A program made the translations under genes and the position numbers. 64,000 nt of DNA. Origin: Pseudomonas xantholysinigenes. Its GTDB lineage: Bacteria > Pseudomonadota > Gammaproteobacteria > Pseudomonadales > Pseudomonadaceae. The DNA lies in assembly GCF_014268885.2 (NCBI RefSeq), contig NZ_CP077095.1:939001-1003000 (forward strand), in the 5' to 3' direction. The notes below the pieces were generated by a model that saw only the letters and a list, made by a program, of their open reading frames with translations, had not been told where the DNA came from and made no database searches. Shown in pieces: positions 1 through 8,314 of this stretch (position 1 is its first letter; each line of letters opens with the position of its first letter).

Positions 1-2
1 GC

Positions 3-224
3 CAGCTCGATATCTTTCTCGTCGCAGGTTATACGGGTGAGCAAGTAGCCGCTAGGTATCTCTCCGTAGTGATTGATAGCTTCGTCCTTAACGCAAGGAA
101 CATTCGCTTTGAGGTCACGGACTGGACGCCTGGTACAGTGCTGGCGTTCAACTTTGAATGTGATGTCACTTACAAGGGACAGGACCACCACCTGCGCAAC
201 GGCCACTATCGGATCAACTGGTAA
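3..224 (+). CDS. Hypothetical protein, C-terminal part only
   Basis: An open frame enters from the left edge and ends at TAA 222-224, giving the last 73 residues of a protein whose start lies outside the window. The visible part reads QLDIFLVAGYTGEQVA at its beginning and ends HYRINW. It has no membrane segment and no motif I recognise. Alternating hydrophobic and polar residues suggest beta strands. Base composition is AT-richer than the alginate genes to the right. The next gene on the same strand starts 65 bases later with similar composition, so the two may be a unit. Function unknown. Confidence 0.6.
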   Translation, partial: QLDIFLVAGYTGEQVAARYLSVVIDSFVLNARNIRFEVTDWTPGTVLAFNFECDVTYKGQDHHLRNGHYRINW

Positions 225-289
225 GTCCGGTGTGGGGCTACGCCATATCAGAGATGGGTATCAAGTAATCAAACAGGGAGTAAACTTTC

Positions 290-721
290 ATGGGGTTTAC
301 AGTTGACGCCGGACCGTCTTATGGTTTCGACACTGAACTAAAAATCTACCCTGGACATTCCCGTGGAGCATTCGACCCCTCTATTGGTGAGCGGTCTGGG
401 TATCAAACGGATGAGATTCTCTACACAAGGACTCGTACGTCGATTTCCGTGGTTGCGCCGCAAGAAATTACGGAAGAGTCGGGCTACCAGTGGCAGCTGG
501 GCACAGCCTTTTACATTGAAGGTCTTGATCGAGAATCACCCATTGTAGTCGCTGCGTACATTGTCAAAGATAACCGTTTGCATATTGGCAGTGCCGTCAC
601 GGGCACGATCAAGTTGGAAGGCAATGAACTGACGCTCTCGGGTTACAGTTTCACGGCCAGGGTGAGTCATACTCACCAAGCGCAGAACGTAGAGTTAAAG
701 TTCACACTGCCGCCGAAGTGA
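290..721 (+). CDS. Hypothetical protein, 143 aa
   Basis: ATG 290 follows a GGGAG ribosome site at good spacing. The product (MGFTVDAGPSYGFDTEL...) has no signal peptide or membrane helix and looks rich in beta strand, especially the C-terminal half (IGSAVTGTIKLEGNELTLSG). I do not recognise a family. Its GC content is clearly lower than the alg genes, and it lies beyond the end of the alg operon, as expected of variable accessory DNA. The gene runs toward algA, and both end at a shared hairpin terminator. It may work with the truncated gene before it, but nothing in the sequence proves that. Confidence 0.7.
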   Translation: MGFTVDAGPSYGFDTELKIYPGHSRGAFDPSIGERSGYQTDEILYTRTRTSISVVAPQEITEESGYQWQLGTAFYIEGLDRESPIVVAAYIVKDNRLHIGSAVTGTIKLEGNELTLSGYSFTARVSHTHQAQNVELKFTLPPK

Positions 722-748
722 ATCATCAAGGTATTGTCCTTCGAGCGA

Positions 749-774
749 AAGCAGGCCCCATTGGGGGCCTGCTT
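749..774. terminator. Bidirectional terminator between hypothetical gene and algA
   Basis: Eleven-base inverted repeat AAGCAGGCCCC / GGGGCCTGCTT with a four-base loop. It lies between the converging ends of the gene at 290-721 and algA and can end transcription from both sides; on the minus strand it closes the alginate operon. Confidence 0.8.
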
Positions 775-781
775 GTTGTGC

Positions 782-2236
782 TCACTGCGCGATGGTCTTC
801 ACCGACACCCCACGCTCGGTCGGCGTCGAGGTGCGTCCATATACGTCCTCGAAACGCTCGATATCATCCTCGCCGAGGTAGCTGCCGGACTGCACTTCGA
901 TGATCTCCAGGGGGATCTTGCCCGGATTGCGCAGGCGGTGCACCGAGGCGATGGGGATGTAGGTGGACTGGTTTTCGGTGAGCAGGAACACGTTCTCGTC
1001 GCAGGTCACCTCGGCGGTGCCGGACACCACGATCCAGTGCTCGGCGCGGTGGTGGTGCATCTGCAGCGACAGGCTGGCGCCGGGCTTGACGGTGATGTGC
1101 TTGACTTGGAAGCGCCCGCCCATGTCCACCGAATCGTACGAACCCCACGGGCGGTACACCTCGAGGTGGTTCTGGGTTTCGCTGCGACCCTGGGCGTCGA
1201 GGGTGTTGACCAGTTGCTTGACGCCTTGGACCTTGTCCTTGTGGGCGATCATCATGGCGTCCTTGGTCTCGACCACCACGATGTTCTCAAGGCCGATCAC
1301 CGACACCAGCTTGCCGTTGCCGTGGATCATGCAGTTGTGGCTGTCCTGCACCACCACGTCGCCTTTGGTGACGTTGCCGTTGTCGTCCTTCTCGTGCACG
1401 TCCCACAGCGACGACCAGCAACCCACGTCGCTCCAGCCCGCCGCCAGTGGTACCACGCAGGCGCGCAGGGTCTTCTCCATCACTGCGTAGTCGATGGAGT
1501 TGTCCGGGCAGCAGGCGAAGGTGGCTTCATCGATGCTCAGCACATCCTCTGCTTCGGCGCTGCGTTCCAGGGCCAACAGGCAAGTGTCGTAGATGTCCGG
1601 ATCGTGCTTCTTCAGCTCTTCGAGGAAGCGGCTGGCGCGGAACAGGAACATGCCGCTGTTCCAGAAGTAACCCCCGGCGCGGACAAATTCGTTGGCGCGC
1701 TTCTCGTCGGGCTTCTCGACAAACTGCGCGACCCGCGCCACGCCCTCGGGCAGCAGTGCATCCTGGCTGGAGCGGATATAGCCGTAGCCGGTTTCGGGCT
1801 TGGTCGCCGGCACGCCGAACAGCACCATCTCGCCGCGCTCGGCGGCCACGGTGGCCAGGGCCAGGGCGCGCTGCAGGGCCTTCTGGTCCTCGATCACGTG
1901 GTCGGCCGGCAGCACCAGCATCAGTTCATCGCGCCCTTCGTTGACCAGCTTCATCGCGGTGATCGCCACCGCAGGGGCGGTGTTGCGGCCAAACGGCTCC
2001 ATGAGGATGGCCTGGGTTTGCAGTTTCAGCGCGCTCAGCTGTTCCTGGACGATGAACTTGTGGTCCTTGTTGCAGACCACGATGGGGGTGTCCATGCCGT
2101 CGAACACCAGGCGCTCGATGGTCTGCTGGAACAGGGTGTGTTCGCCGGTCAGGGCCAGGAACTGCTTGGGGAACTGCTTGCGCGACAGAGGCCACAGACG
2201 CGAACCGCTACCGCCAGAAAGAATTACCGGGATCAT
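782..2236 (-). CDS. algA: AlgA, mannose-6-phosphate isomerase / GDP-mannose pyrophosphorylase
   Basis: Bifunctional cytoplasmic enzyme (484 aa). It isomerises fructose-6-P to mannose-6-P and makes GDP-mannose from mannose-1-P and GTP, the first and third steps of alginate precursor supply. The N-terminal nucleotidyltransferase signature GGSGSRLWPLSRKQFPK is at residues 8-24, FVEKP lies in the middle, and the C-terminal cupin (type II PMI) domain carries QMHHHRAEHW. Length matches the family. A TGGAGAAA ribosome site precedes ATG 2236. It is the last gene of the operon, 35 bases after algF. Sequence and position leave little doubt about identity. Confidence 0.97.
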   Translation of the reverse strand: MIPVILSGGSGSRLWPLSRKQFPKQFLALTGEHTLFQQTIERLVFDGMDTPIVVCNKDHKFIVQEQLSALKLQTQAILMEPFGRNTAPAVAITAMKLVNEGRDELMLVLPADHVIEDQKALQRALALATVAAERGEMVLFGVPATKPETGYGYIRSSQDALLPEGVARVAQFVEKPDEKRANEFVRAGGYFWNSGMFLFRASRFLEELKKHDPDIYDTCLLALERSAEAEDVLSIDEATFACCPDNSIDYAVMEKTLRACVVPLAAGWSDVGCWSSLWDVHEKDDNGNVTKGDVVVQDSHNCMIHGNGKLVSVIGLENIVVVETKDAMMIAHKDKVQGVKQLVNTLDAQGRSETQNHLEVYRPWGSYDSVDMGGRFQVKHITVKPGASLSLQMHHHRAEHWIVVSGTAEVTCDENVFLLTENQSTYIPIASVHRLRNPGKIPLEIIEVQSGSYLGEDDIERFEDVYGRTSTPTERGVSVKTIAQ

Positions 2237-2271
2237 CGTGTTTCTCCAATAGTCGTTTAGAGGCAGGGGGA

Positions 2272-2919
2272 TCAGTTGCTAGCCACGGGGCGAGTTACCC
2301 ACACCGGCGACAGGCTGTTGCCGGAACCGGTGACATACAGCACGGCGGCTTCGCCGCGCTCCAGGGCGACGGGTTTGACGTCGCCGACTTTCTTGTCGCC
2401 TGCATACAGGGCAAGGTTGACCTTGACCGGGTTGATTTCACGTTCGCCACGGCCCTTGGCGGCCACGGCCTTGATCACTTCGGTCTTGCCGTCGGCGGTC
2501 TTCAGGGCCAACGGCTGGTCGCTGAGGTTCTGTACCCGGACCAGGGCTTTCTGCTTGTTCTTGAACGGCGGCTCCTCAATCAGTTGCGGGTTGCCAGCGC
2601 TGTTGTTGACCAGGGTGTAGTACTTGTCCGAGGCCAGTTTGACCGGCACCGACTTGCCGCCGACCTGGGCGGTGTAGTCGCCGCCGGGCAGGAAGCTGAA
2701 GTCGCTGCTGGCCTGGGCACCGACCTGCTTGATCTGGGTATTGCCCACGCTCGCGGCAGTGGGGCTGCTTGCGGCGTTGTACAGGCGCACGAAGGTCGAA
2801 CCTTTCGGCGCGCTCGGGCCATAAAGGGCGGCGTCGGCGCCGGCGAAGGCCTGCATTGAGGCCAAGGTCAGGCCGGCCGCGAGGGTGAGGGCTTTGGCAA
2901 TGGAAGTCTGGGGGGTCAT
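2272..2919 (-). CDS. algF: AlgF, alginate O-acetylation adaptor
   Basis: Periplasmic protein (215 aa) of the alginate acetylation machinery (AlgI, AlgJ, AlgF, AlgX). It begins with a cleavable signal peptide ending ASMQAFA and has no enzyme motif, fitting its known role as an adaptor that links AlgI-derived acetyl groups to the periplasmic transferases. The frame stays open further upstream into algJ, but the AGAGGA ribosome site and the signal peptide fix the start at ATG 2919. It lies 20 bases after algJ and 35 before algA. Loss of family members typically gives unacetylated alginate. Confidence 0.95.
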   Translation of the reverse strand: MTPQTSIAKALTLAAGLTLASMQAFAGADAALYGPSAPKGSTFVRLYNAASSPTAASVGNTQIKQVGAQASSDFSFLPGGDYTAQVGGKSVPVKLASDKYYTLVNNSAGNPQLIEEPPFKNKQKALVRVQNLSDQPLALKTADGKTEVIKAVAAKGRGEREINPVKVNLALYAGDKKVGDVKPVALERGEAAVLYVTGSGNSLSPVWVTRPVASN

Positions 2920-2939
2920 GTGCGTGTTCCTCTCTATCT

Positions 2940-4100
2940 TCAGTGGTCCGTCCGGTTGGACGACAGGGCCAGGTTTTCTTCGGATTTGCGGGAGTTCTTC
3001 AACTGCGCGATCCACTGCGGATCGAAGGCGCTGAGGTCGTTCTTCATTGGCAGATAACGTTCGGGGAATTCCCACACCACGACCTGTGGCGGGGCGTTCT
3101 TGAAGGCATCGCTTTGCAGGTACTTGAGCATCGGCAGCAACGGGCCGTGGCCGTCTTCGGCGTAGTTGGCGACGTCGCTGCGCAGGGCTTGCTGCAGGGC
3201 GCCGAGGAAGTTCCAGTGCGGGTTGGCGCTGTAGCTGGTGCCCACCAGCGCCACCGGGATCCGGCTGTCGCTGAACAGCGCGTCGTCGCCGCTTTCGCCT
3301 TCGGCCTGCACCGGGTGGGTCGTGCGTTGCTGCAGGGTGTCCGGGGTGGGCAGCAGGTTGCTGAACAACGGGTCCAGCGGCAGGAAGTTGGTCAAATCGC
3401 CCTTGTACGGCGCGCTGGCGCCGGCCTCGGTGATGTACGCCTGGGGCTCGCCGCTGAGCAGGCCCTGGCGGTTGACGGCTTCGGCCAGGGCTTGCGCGAC
3501 CACCTCGGCGCCCAGTGGCGTCCAGTGGGTGTCGGTGCGCAGGAACACCTGGCCACGGGCCTTGGCTTGCTCCAGCGGGGCCAGCAGGTCGGGGGCGAAC
3601 ACATTGGCCTGGCGCACCTGGGCGTGGAACTGGTTGAACAGGTCGTCGTGCAGGCTGGCCGGCGTCTCTTTGCCAAGGTACTCGGAATACAGGCGGGCCT
3701 TGGCCGGGACGATCGCCAGCAGCAGTTGCACGCCCTGGCGCTGCAAGGTGTCGCGGATGCCGCGCACCAGCGCCAGGTTGTCTTGCATCTGCTGTTGCGC
3801 GCCGACGCTGGGCTTGAACTCTTCGTCGCTGAACAGCCACTGGTCGCGGCCCAGCACCACGCCGGGGCGGCCTTCATTGAACAGCTTGAAGTCCAGCGCG
3901 GCCCACAGGTTGGTGCCCAGGCGCTTGATCGGGAACTGCTCGTCGTAGTGGGTTTCGGCGGCCTTGGCCAGCTTGCCGTCGAGCAGGGTCATCTGCCCGG
4001 TGCGGGTGAAGCCGTCCAGCCCACCGAGCGACCAGACGCCCAGGCCGACCAGCAGGCCCATGAACGACAGGGAGTAGGTGATGCGAAGTGTCCGGTTCAT
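2940..4100 (-). CDS. algJ: AlgJ, alginate O-acetyltransferase (SGNH-like)
   Basis: Periplasmic, inner-membrane-anchored acetyltransferase of 386 aa. A single N-terminal hydrophobic segment (residues about 5-27) acts as signal anchor. The SGNH-type residues are visible: D190 and H192 in TDTHW, and the nucleophilic Ser at about 289 in VGTSYS. D190 and H192 carry the same numbers as in P. aeruginosa AlgJ. It takes acetyl groups passed through AlgI toward mannuronate residues. It starts 10 bases after algI, so translation is probably coupled. Confidence 0.96.
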   Translation of the reverse strand: MNRTLRITYSLSFMGLLVGLGVWSLGGLDGFTRTGQMTLLDGKLAKAAETHYDEQFPIKRLGTNLWAALDFKLFNEGRPGVVLGRDQWLFSDEEFKPSVGAQQQMQDNLALVRGIRDTLQRQGVQLLLAIVPAKARLYSEYLGKETPASLHDDLFNQFHAQVRQANVFAPDLLAPLEQAKARGQVFLRTDTHWTPLGAEVVAQALAEAVNRQGLLSGEPQAYITEAGASAPYKGDLTNFLPLDPLFSNLLPTPDTLQQRTTHPVQAEGESGDDALFSDSRIPVALVGTSYSANPHWNFLGALQQALRSDVANYAEDGHGPLLPMLKYLQSDAFKNAPPQVVVWEFPERYLPMKNDLSAFDPQWIAQLKNSRKSEENLALSSNRTDH

Positions 4101-4110
4101 GTGTCGGGCC

Positions 4111-5568
4111 TCAGAACTGGAAGTACAGGAAGGGTGAGTAGCTCTGTGCCGAGAGCTTGAGCACCGAGGCGATGAACAGCAGCAGCACCAGGGCGCGGGT
4201 CATGATCCGGGTCCAGTCCAGGCCAACCGAGCCATCGGCGTTGATCTGCAGCGGGGTGGCCTTGGGTGCTGGCGTGGCGTTGCGGTAGAAGTCGCGCAGG
4301 CCGAAGAACGCCAGGCTCAGGTAGGCCACGATCAGGGTCGCGACCTGCAGGCCGGTGAGGTTGGCGCGGTTGAGCTCCGACAGCTGCCAGTCGCCGAGGC
4401 TGAACATGGCGCCGTACATGCGCGCGGCCACATGCAGGTTTTCGGCGCGGAAGATCACCCAGCCGACCACCACCAGCAGGAAGGTGAAGGCCCACTTGAT
4501 CGGGTTGAAGCGCTGCGGGTTGGTGTCCAGGCCCAGCGCGCGTTCGATGGCCAGCCACAGGCCATGCCAGGCGCCCCAGATGATGTAGGTGAAGTTGGCG
4601 CCGTGCCACAGCCCGCCCAGCAACATGGTCAGGAACAGGTTGCGGTAGGTGTTGAAGGTGCCTTTGCGGTTGCCGCCCAGGGTGATGTAGAGGTAGTCGC
4701 GCAGCCAGGTCGACAGGCTGATGTGCCAGCGCCGCCAGAACTCGGTGATCGACTGGCTGATGTAGGGTTGCTTGAAGTTCTCCATGAAGCGGAAGCCCAT
4801 CATCAGGCCCAGGCCGATGGCCATGTCGCTGTAGCCGGAGAAGTCGAAGTACAGCTGCGCGGTGTAGGCCAGGGCGCCGAGCCAGGCGTCACCGGTGGTG
4901 GGGTTTTGCAGGGCGAAGCAGTGGTCGGCGACCACCGCCAGGGTGTCGGCGATGAACACCTTCTTGATGAAGCCCTGCATGAAGCGGGTGCAGCCTTCGG
5001 AGAACTTGTCGAGGGTGTGGGTGCGGTTGTTGAACTGGTCGACCAGATCCTTGAAGCGCAGCACGGGGCCGGCGATCAGGTGCGGGAAGATCGCCACGAA
5101 GGCGGCGAAGTCGATCAGGTTGCGGGTGGCCGGGGTGTCGCCGCGGTACACGTCGATGATGTAGCTGATCGACTCGAAGATGTAGAACGAGATGCCGATC
5201 GGCAGCAGCACGTGGGTGAGGATGAAGGGTTCTAGGCCCATCGAGGTCATGATCGCGTTGAGGCTGTCCACCCCGAAGTTGGCGTACTTGAAGTAGCCGA
5301 GGATGCCCAGGTCGATGCCCACGCCCAGCAGCAGCCAGCGCTGCGCGGGCTTGGTGCGCACGCCGGCGGCGCCTACCTTCAGGCCGATCCAATAGTTCCA
5401 CAGGGTCACCCCGGCGAACAGGGCGAGGAAGTCCACCCGCCACCAGGCGTAGAAGATGTAGCTGGCAACCAGCAGCAGCAGGTTGCGGTAGCGGTTCCCG
5501 CTGATGTAGTACAAGCCGAGGAAAACCGGCAGGAACAGGAACAGGAATACGTTGGACGAGAAGACCAT
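4111..5568 (-). CDS. algI: AlgI, MBOAT membrane O-acetyltransferase
   Basis: Polytopic inner-membrane protein (485 aa) of the MBOAT family that moves acetyl groups from a cytoplasmic donor to the periplasm for alginate acetylation. The conserved MBOAT histidine lies in GGLWHGANFTY, with a further WGAWHG. Many membrane helices are evident, starting with VFLFLFLPVFLGLYYI. The frame is open for 19 more codons upstream, but AAGGAGAACCGGG directly before ATG 5568 and the family start MVFSSNVFLF decide the start. The 176-base gap before it (to algL) is the largest in the operon and holds a REP pair. Confidence 0.96.
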   Translation of the reverse strand: MVFSSNVFLFLFLPVFLGLYYISGNRYRNLLLLVASYIFYAWWRVDFLALFAGVTLWNYWIGLKVGAAGVRTKPAQRWLLLGVGIDLGILGYFKYANFGVDSLNAIMTSMGLEPFILTHVLLPIGISFYIFESISYIIDVYRGDTPATRNLIDFAAFVAIFPHLIAGPVLRFKDLVDQFNNRTHTLDKFSEGCTRFMQGFIKKVFIADTLAVVADHCFALQNPTTGDAWLGALAYTAQLYFDFSGYSDMAIGLGLMMGFRFMENFKQPYISQSITEFWRRWHISLSTWLRDYLYITLGGNRKGTFNTYRNLFLTMLLGGLWHGANFTYIIWGAWHGLWLAIERALGLDTNPQRFNPIKWAFTFLLVVVGWVIFRAENLHVAARMYGAMFSLGDWQLSELNRANLTGLQVATLIVAYLSLAFFGLRDFYRNATPAPKATPLQINADGSVGLDWTRIMTRALVLLLFIASVLKLSAQSYSPFLYFQF

Positions 5569-5649
5569 CCCGGTTCTCCTTGTTGTTTGCAGCATCCGGG
5601 GCACAGCGCCCCCCAAACCCCCCATGCTTGGCTGGGGAGCAATCCGGTT

Positions 5650-5738
5650 CCTGTGGGAGCGGGTTTACCCGCGAAACAGACACCGCGGTGCCTGGCAAGG
5701 GCTTCGCCCTTGTTCGCGGGTAAACCCGCTCCCACAGG
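5650..5738. repeat. REP pair (REPIN) inside the alginate operon
   Basis: Two REP units of 26 bases in opposite orientation, CCTGTGGGAGCGGGTTTACC.. at 5650-5675 and its exact complement at 5713-5738, separated by 37 bases that contain a further small palindrome (AAGGGCTTCGCCCTT). In the algL-algI mRNA gap it would form a long hairpin, which could slow 3' decay of the upstream message or reduce read-through into algIJFA. Confidence 0.9.
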
Positions 5739-5744
5739 GATCTA

Positions 5745-6848
5745 CTATTTCTTTTGTTCCGCGCCCGGGTCGTAGACCCGGGTCAGATCGCCGCCCAGCC
5801 TGAAACTGTTGAACGGCTGCATGTCATGCTTGCGCTTGAGCGTGTCGCCGACGCACTGGTACAGCGCGCACCACGGCTCGAGCCAGGCGTACTTGCTGTC
5901 GATCTTCAGGTCGTGCAGGTCCTGCTTGGCACCGGCGCGGATATTGAACTGGACCGGGTCGCGGGCACCGGCCAGCACGCCTTCGCCGAGGCGTTGCAGG
6001 GCGAAGTTGTTTTCCTTGCGCAGGTCCACGCCGTTGGCCTGGGCGAAGCTGGCGATCATCGCCAGCGGCGGCAGGGCGTAGTTGTGGTAGGCCAGGGCGC
6101 GCTGCCTGCGTTTGATCTCGTTGGGCAAAAAACCCTGTTCGTCGACCTGGTTGGCACCGACCTTGTATTCCTTCACTGCCCAGTCGAACAGGTCGCGGCG
6201 GTCGGTGGCCACGGCGGTGGCCATCACCGACCAGGCCGCCCAGTAGCTGTGGTTGTTGATCTTCTCCAGGGGCAGGTCGCTCCAGTCGCGCACCGTCTGT
6301 TCGGCCAGGCGCGCCAGCCACTTTTCGATTTTCCCGGCCTGGGCCTGGTGCGCGGCCAGCGGCTGGGCGTTGGAGAACTTCAGCCGCAGCCACGAACCGC
6401 TCATGCTGCCCAGCGCCCATTTGCGCATCGACTTGCCGGTGTGGTTGAAATCGGTGGACTCCAGGGCGTCGGCCTGGGCCCAGGTTTCGAGCCAGGCCAG
6501 GGCGCAGTCGAGCTGTGCCGGGCGACCGTCGCGCAGGTACTGGCCGACCATCTTGCTCACGCCTTTCTCAAGGGTGGTGATGTCCTGGGTGGATTGGCGG
6601 AAGGCTTTTTCCGAGTCGGCATTGAGCGTTGCCCGGGCCTTGTCCGAACCTTCGTACTTGCTGCGGAACACCAGCGCGCCGGTATAGGGCTTGGGCGCCG
6701 CCTCGCAGCGGAAGTCGCCGTCGCTGGTCTTGAGTTTCTCGATACCCTCGTAGTAACCCTGGGGCGGCACCAGCGCGGCCTGCGCCGCGCCGCCGAACAG
6801 GGCGAGGGCGAGCAGGGCGGGTGCGGTCTTGCTGCTGATCGATGTCAT
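5745..6848 (-). CDS. algL: AlgL, periplasmic alginate lyase
   Basis: Poly(beta-D-mannuronate) lyase (367 aa, the same length as in P. aeruginosa). It cleaves alginate by beta-elimination and clears polymer that strays into the periplasm. A signal peptide ends GGAAQAA. The catalytic motif NNHSYW and the WLETWA segment of the PL5 family are present. The frame continues upstream, but ATG 6848 with a GAGG site seven bases after algX, directly followed by the signal peptide, is the real start. The stop is only a few bases from the downstream REP pair. Confidence 0.96.
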   Translation of the reverse strand: MTSISSKTAPALLALALFGGAAQAALVPPQGYYEGIEKLKTSDGDFRCEAAPKPYTGALVFRSKYEGSDKARATLNADSEKAFRQSTQDITTLEKGVSKMVGQYLRDGRPAQLDCALAWLETWAQADALESTDFNHTGKSMRKWALGSMSGSWLRLKFSNAQPLAAHQAQAGKIEKWLARLAEQTVRDWSDLPLEKINNHSYWAAWSVMATAVATDRRDLFDWAVKEYKVGANQVDEQGFLPNEIKRRQRALAYHNYALPPLAMIASFAQANGVDLRKENNFALQRLGEGVLAGARDPVQFNIRAGAKQDLHDLKIDSKYAWLEPWCALYQCVGDTLKRKHDMQPFNSFRLGGDLTRVYDPGAEQKK

Positions 6849-6855
6849 GGTCGCC

Positions 6856-8301
6856 TCACTGGCCAGCTTGCGCGGTGTGCTGCGCGGGGCTGGCAAAGTT
6901 GTTGCGTTTGCACAGTTTCGCTTCGACTTTCTGCGTACCGCTTTCCGGCCCCTGGAGCTCCAGGGCGAGCAGGTTCTGGCCGGCCCAGTCTTCGTCCTCG
7001 CGCATCTGGAAGACGAACCGCCCATCGGTGTCAGAGGTGGTGGGCTTCTCGATCTTGATGTCCTCGTGACGGCCGTTGAGGTACCACAGGGTGGCCTGCA
7101 GCACTTTCACCGAGCTGTCCTCGAACTTGATGTCGAGTTGGTGGTTGCGGTTGACCAGGTCCTTGATCACGCCATTCTTGCCGTTGACCATCAGCTCGTT
7201 CTTGCCGGGCTTGAGGGTGGCGCTGGCGCTCATCTGTGCGGGACGGTCGTCGCAGCCGTCGTCGAGCAGGCCGAGGATCTGCCGCCAGATGGTTTCCTGG
7301 TCCAGGCGGTACAGCGGGGAGAACTCCCAGACCAGGATCTTCGGCGGGTTGTTCTGGAACTCTTCGCTGCCCAGGTACTGGATCATCGAGCCTTCCAGGC
7401 CGCCACCGGGGAAGGCAACGTTGAGCACGTCGGCGCCGATGTACTGCTCAAGGAAGCCCGAGAAGTTGTAGTTCTTGCCGCTGTGGCTGGTGCCAACCAG
7501 GGTGATCTGCGCGTTGCCCGAGTCGCCGAACAGGTCGTCGCCGCCGCTGGCACCGCCCTTGGGTTCGGTGGCGAACTGGTCCATGTACTGCACCGCGTAG
7601 CTGGTGCCGCACAGCTGGCCGGCGACATTGTGCAGGGTGCCGGTCTTGCCCATGCGTCCAGACTTCTTGGTCTCGAACTCCTTGCGCGGGATGCCTGCGA
7701 AGGCCGGCATCTTGTGTACGGTGTCGGCGACGATCTTCGCCGCGCGTTCGGCGCCGTAGGGCGTCCAGTGCTGGTCGCCACGGAAGTAGAAGTCCTTGCC
7801 CTGGTCGGCGGCGGCCAGTTGCTCGTTGGTCAGCGGCGACAGGTCGGGCACGTTGTAGCCCATCTTGCTGAAGCGCTGGAGCATGGCCTGGTAGTTGCGC
7901 AAGGCCTTCTGGTAGTCGAACGCGGCCTTCTCTTCAGGCTTGAGCATGTTGCGGTTCACCAGGCCACGGGTCGGCTGGTACACCACCACCAGCTCGACGC
8001 CGCGCTTCTTGAACGCGTCGTGCACCTGCTGCAGGCGCTTGTAGCCGCCCGGGGTGGTGTCGAATTCGGTGCGCAGGTCTTCGCGGGTACGGAACAGCCA
8101 GTCGCCCTGGGCCTGCACCAGGGTGGTGAAGTTCTGCTGGTAGCGCGTGGTGTAGCGGCTGGCGTCGTGGGCCTCGGGGCACAGCTGGCAGCAGGGCTCG
8201 GCGCTGAAGGTCGGCGCCTTGACCTCATCGGCGCGCACGCCCTGGCTGATGGCCAGGAGGGCGGCGGACAGGCCCAGCAGTTTCATCAGGTGTGGAGTCA
8301 T
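6856..8301 (-). CDS. algX: AlgX, terminal alginate acetyltransferase and secretion-complex protein
   Basis: Periplasmic protein (481 aa) with an N-terminal SGNH-like domain and a C-terminal carbohydrate-binding module. It binds polymer and carries out acetylation, and it joins AlgK and MucD in the export complex. The catalytic set is visible: D176 and H178 in GDQHW and Ser 272 in GTSHS. The signal peptide ends GVRA. A second in-frame ATG five codons in (MKLLGL) is an alternative start. Thirteen bases follow algG and seven precede algL. Confidence 0.95.
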   Translation of the reverse strand: MTPHLMKLLGLSAALLAISQGVRADEVKAPTFSAEPCCQLCPEAHDASRYTTRYQQNFTTLVQAQGDWLFRTREDLRTEFDTTPGGYKRLQQVHDAFKKRGVELVVVYQPTRGLVNRNMLKPEEKAAFDYQKALRNYQAMLQRFSKMGYNVPDLSPLTNEQLAAADQGKDFYFRGDQHWTPYGAERAAKIVADTVHKMPAFAGIPRKEFETKKSGRMGKTGTLHNVAGQLCGTSYAVQYMDQFATEPKGGASGGDDLFGDSGNAQITLVGTSHSGKNYNFSGFLEQYIGADVLNVAFPGGGLEGSMIQYLGSEEFQNNPPKILVWEFSPLYRLDQETIWRQILGLLDDGCDDRPAQMSASATLKPGKNELMVNGKNGVIKDLVNRNHQLDIKFEDSSVKVLQATLWYLNGRHEDIKIEKPTTSDTDGRFVFQMREDEDWAGQNLLALELQGPESGTQKVEAKLCKRNNFASPAQHTAQAGQ

Positions 8302-8314
8302 GGTCTGGGCTTCC

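Noticed and set aside
734..2260. 508-codon open frame on the plus strand across algA
   Set aside because: Antisense shadow of algA, with no ribosome site and a low-complexity product rich in H, V, L and G.
2272..3840. AlgF as a 522-residue protein
   Set aside because: The extra N-terminal part is the other reading frame of algJ; signal peptide and ribosome site show algF begins at 2919.
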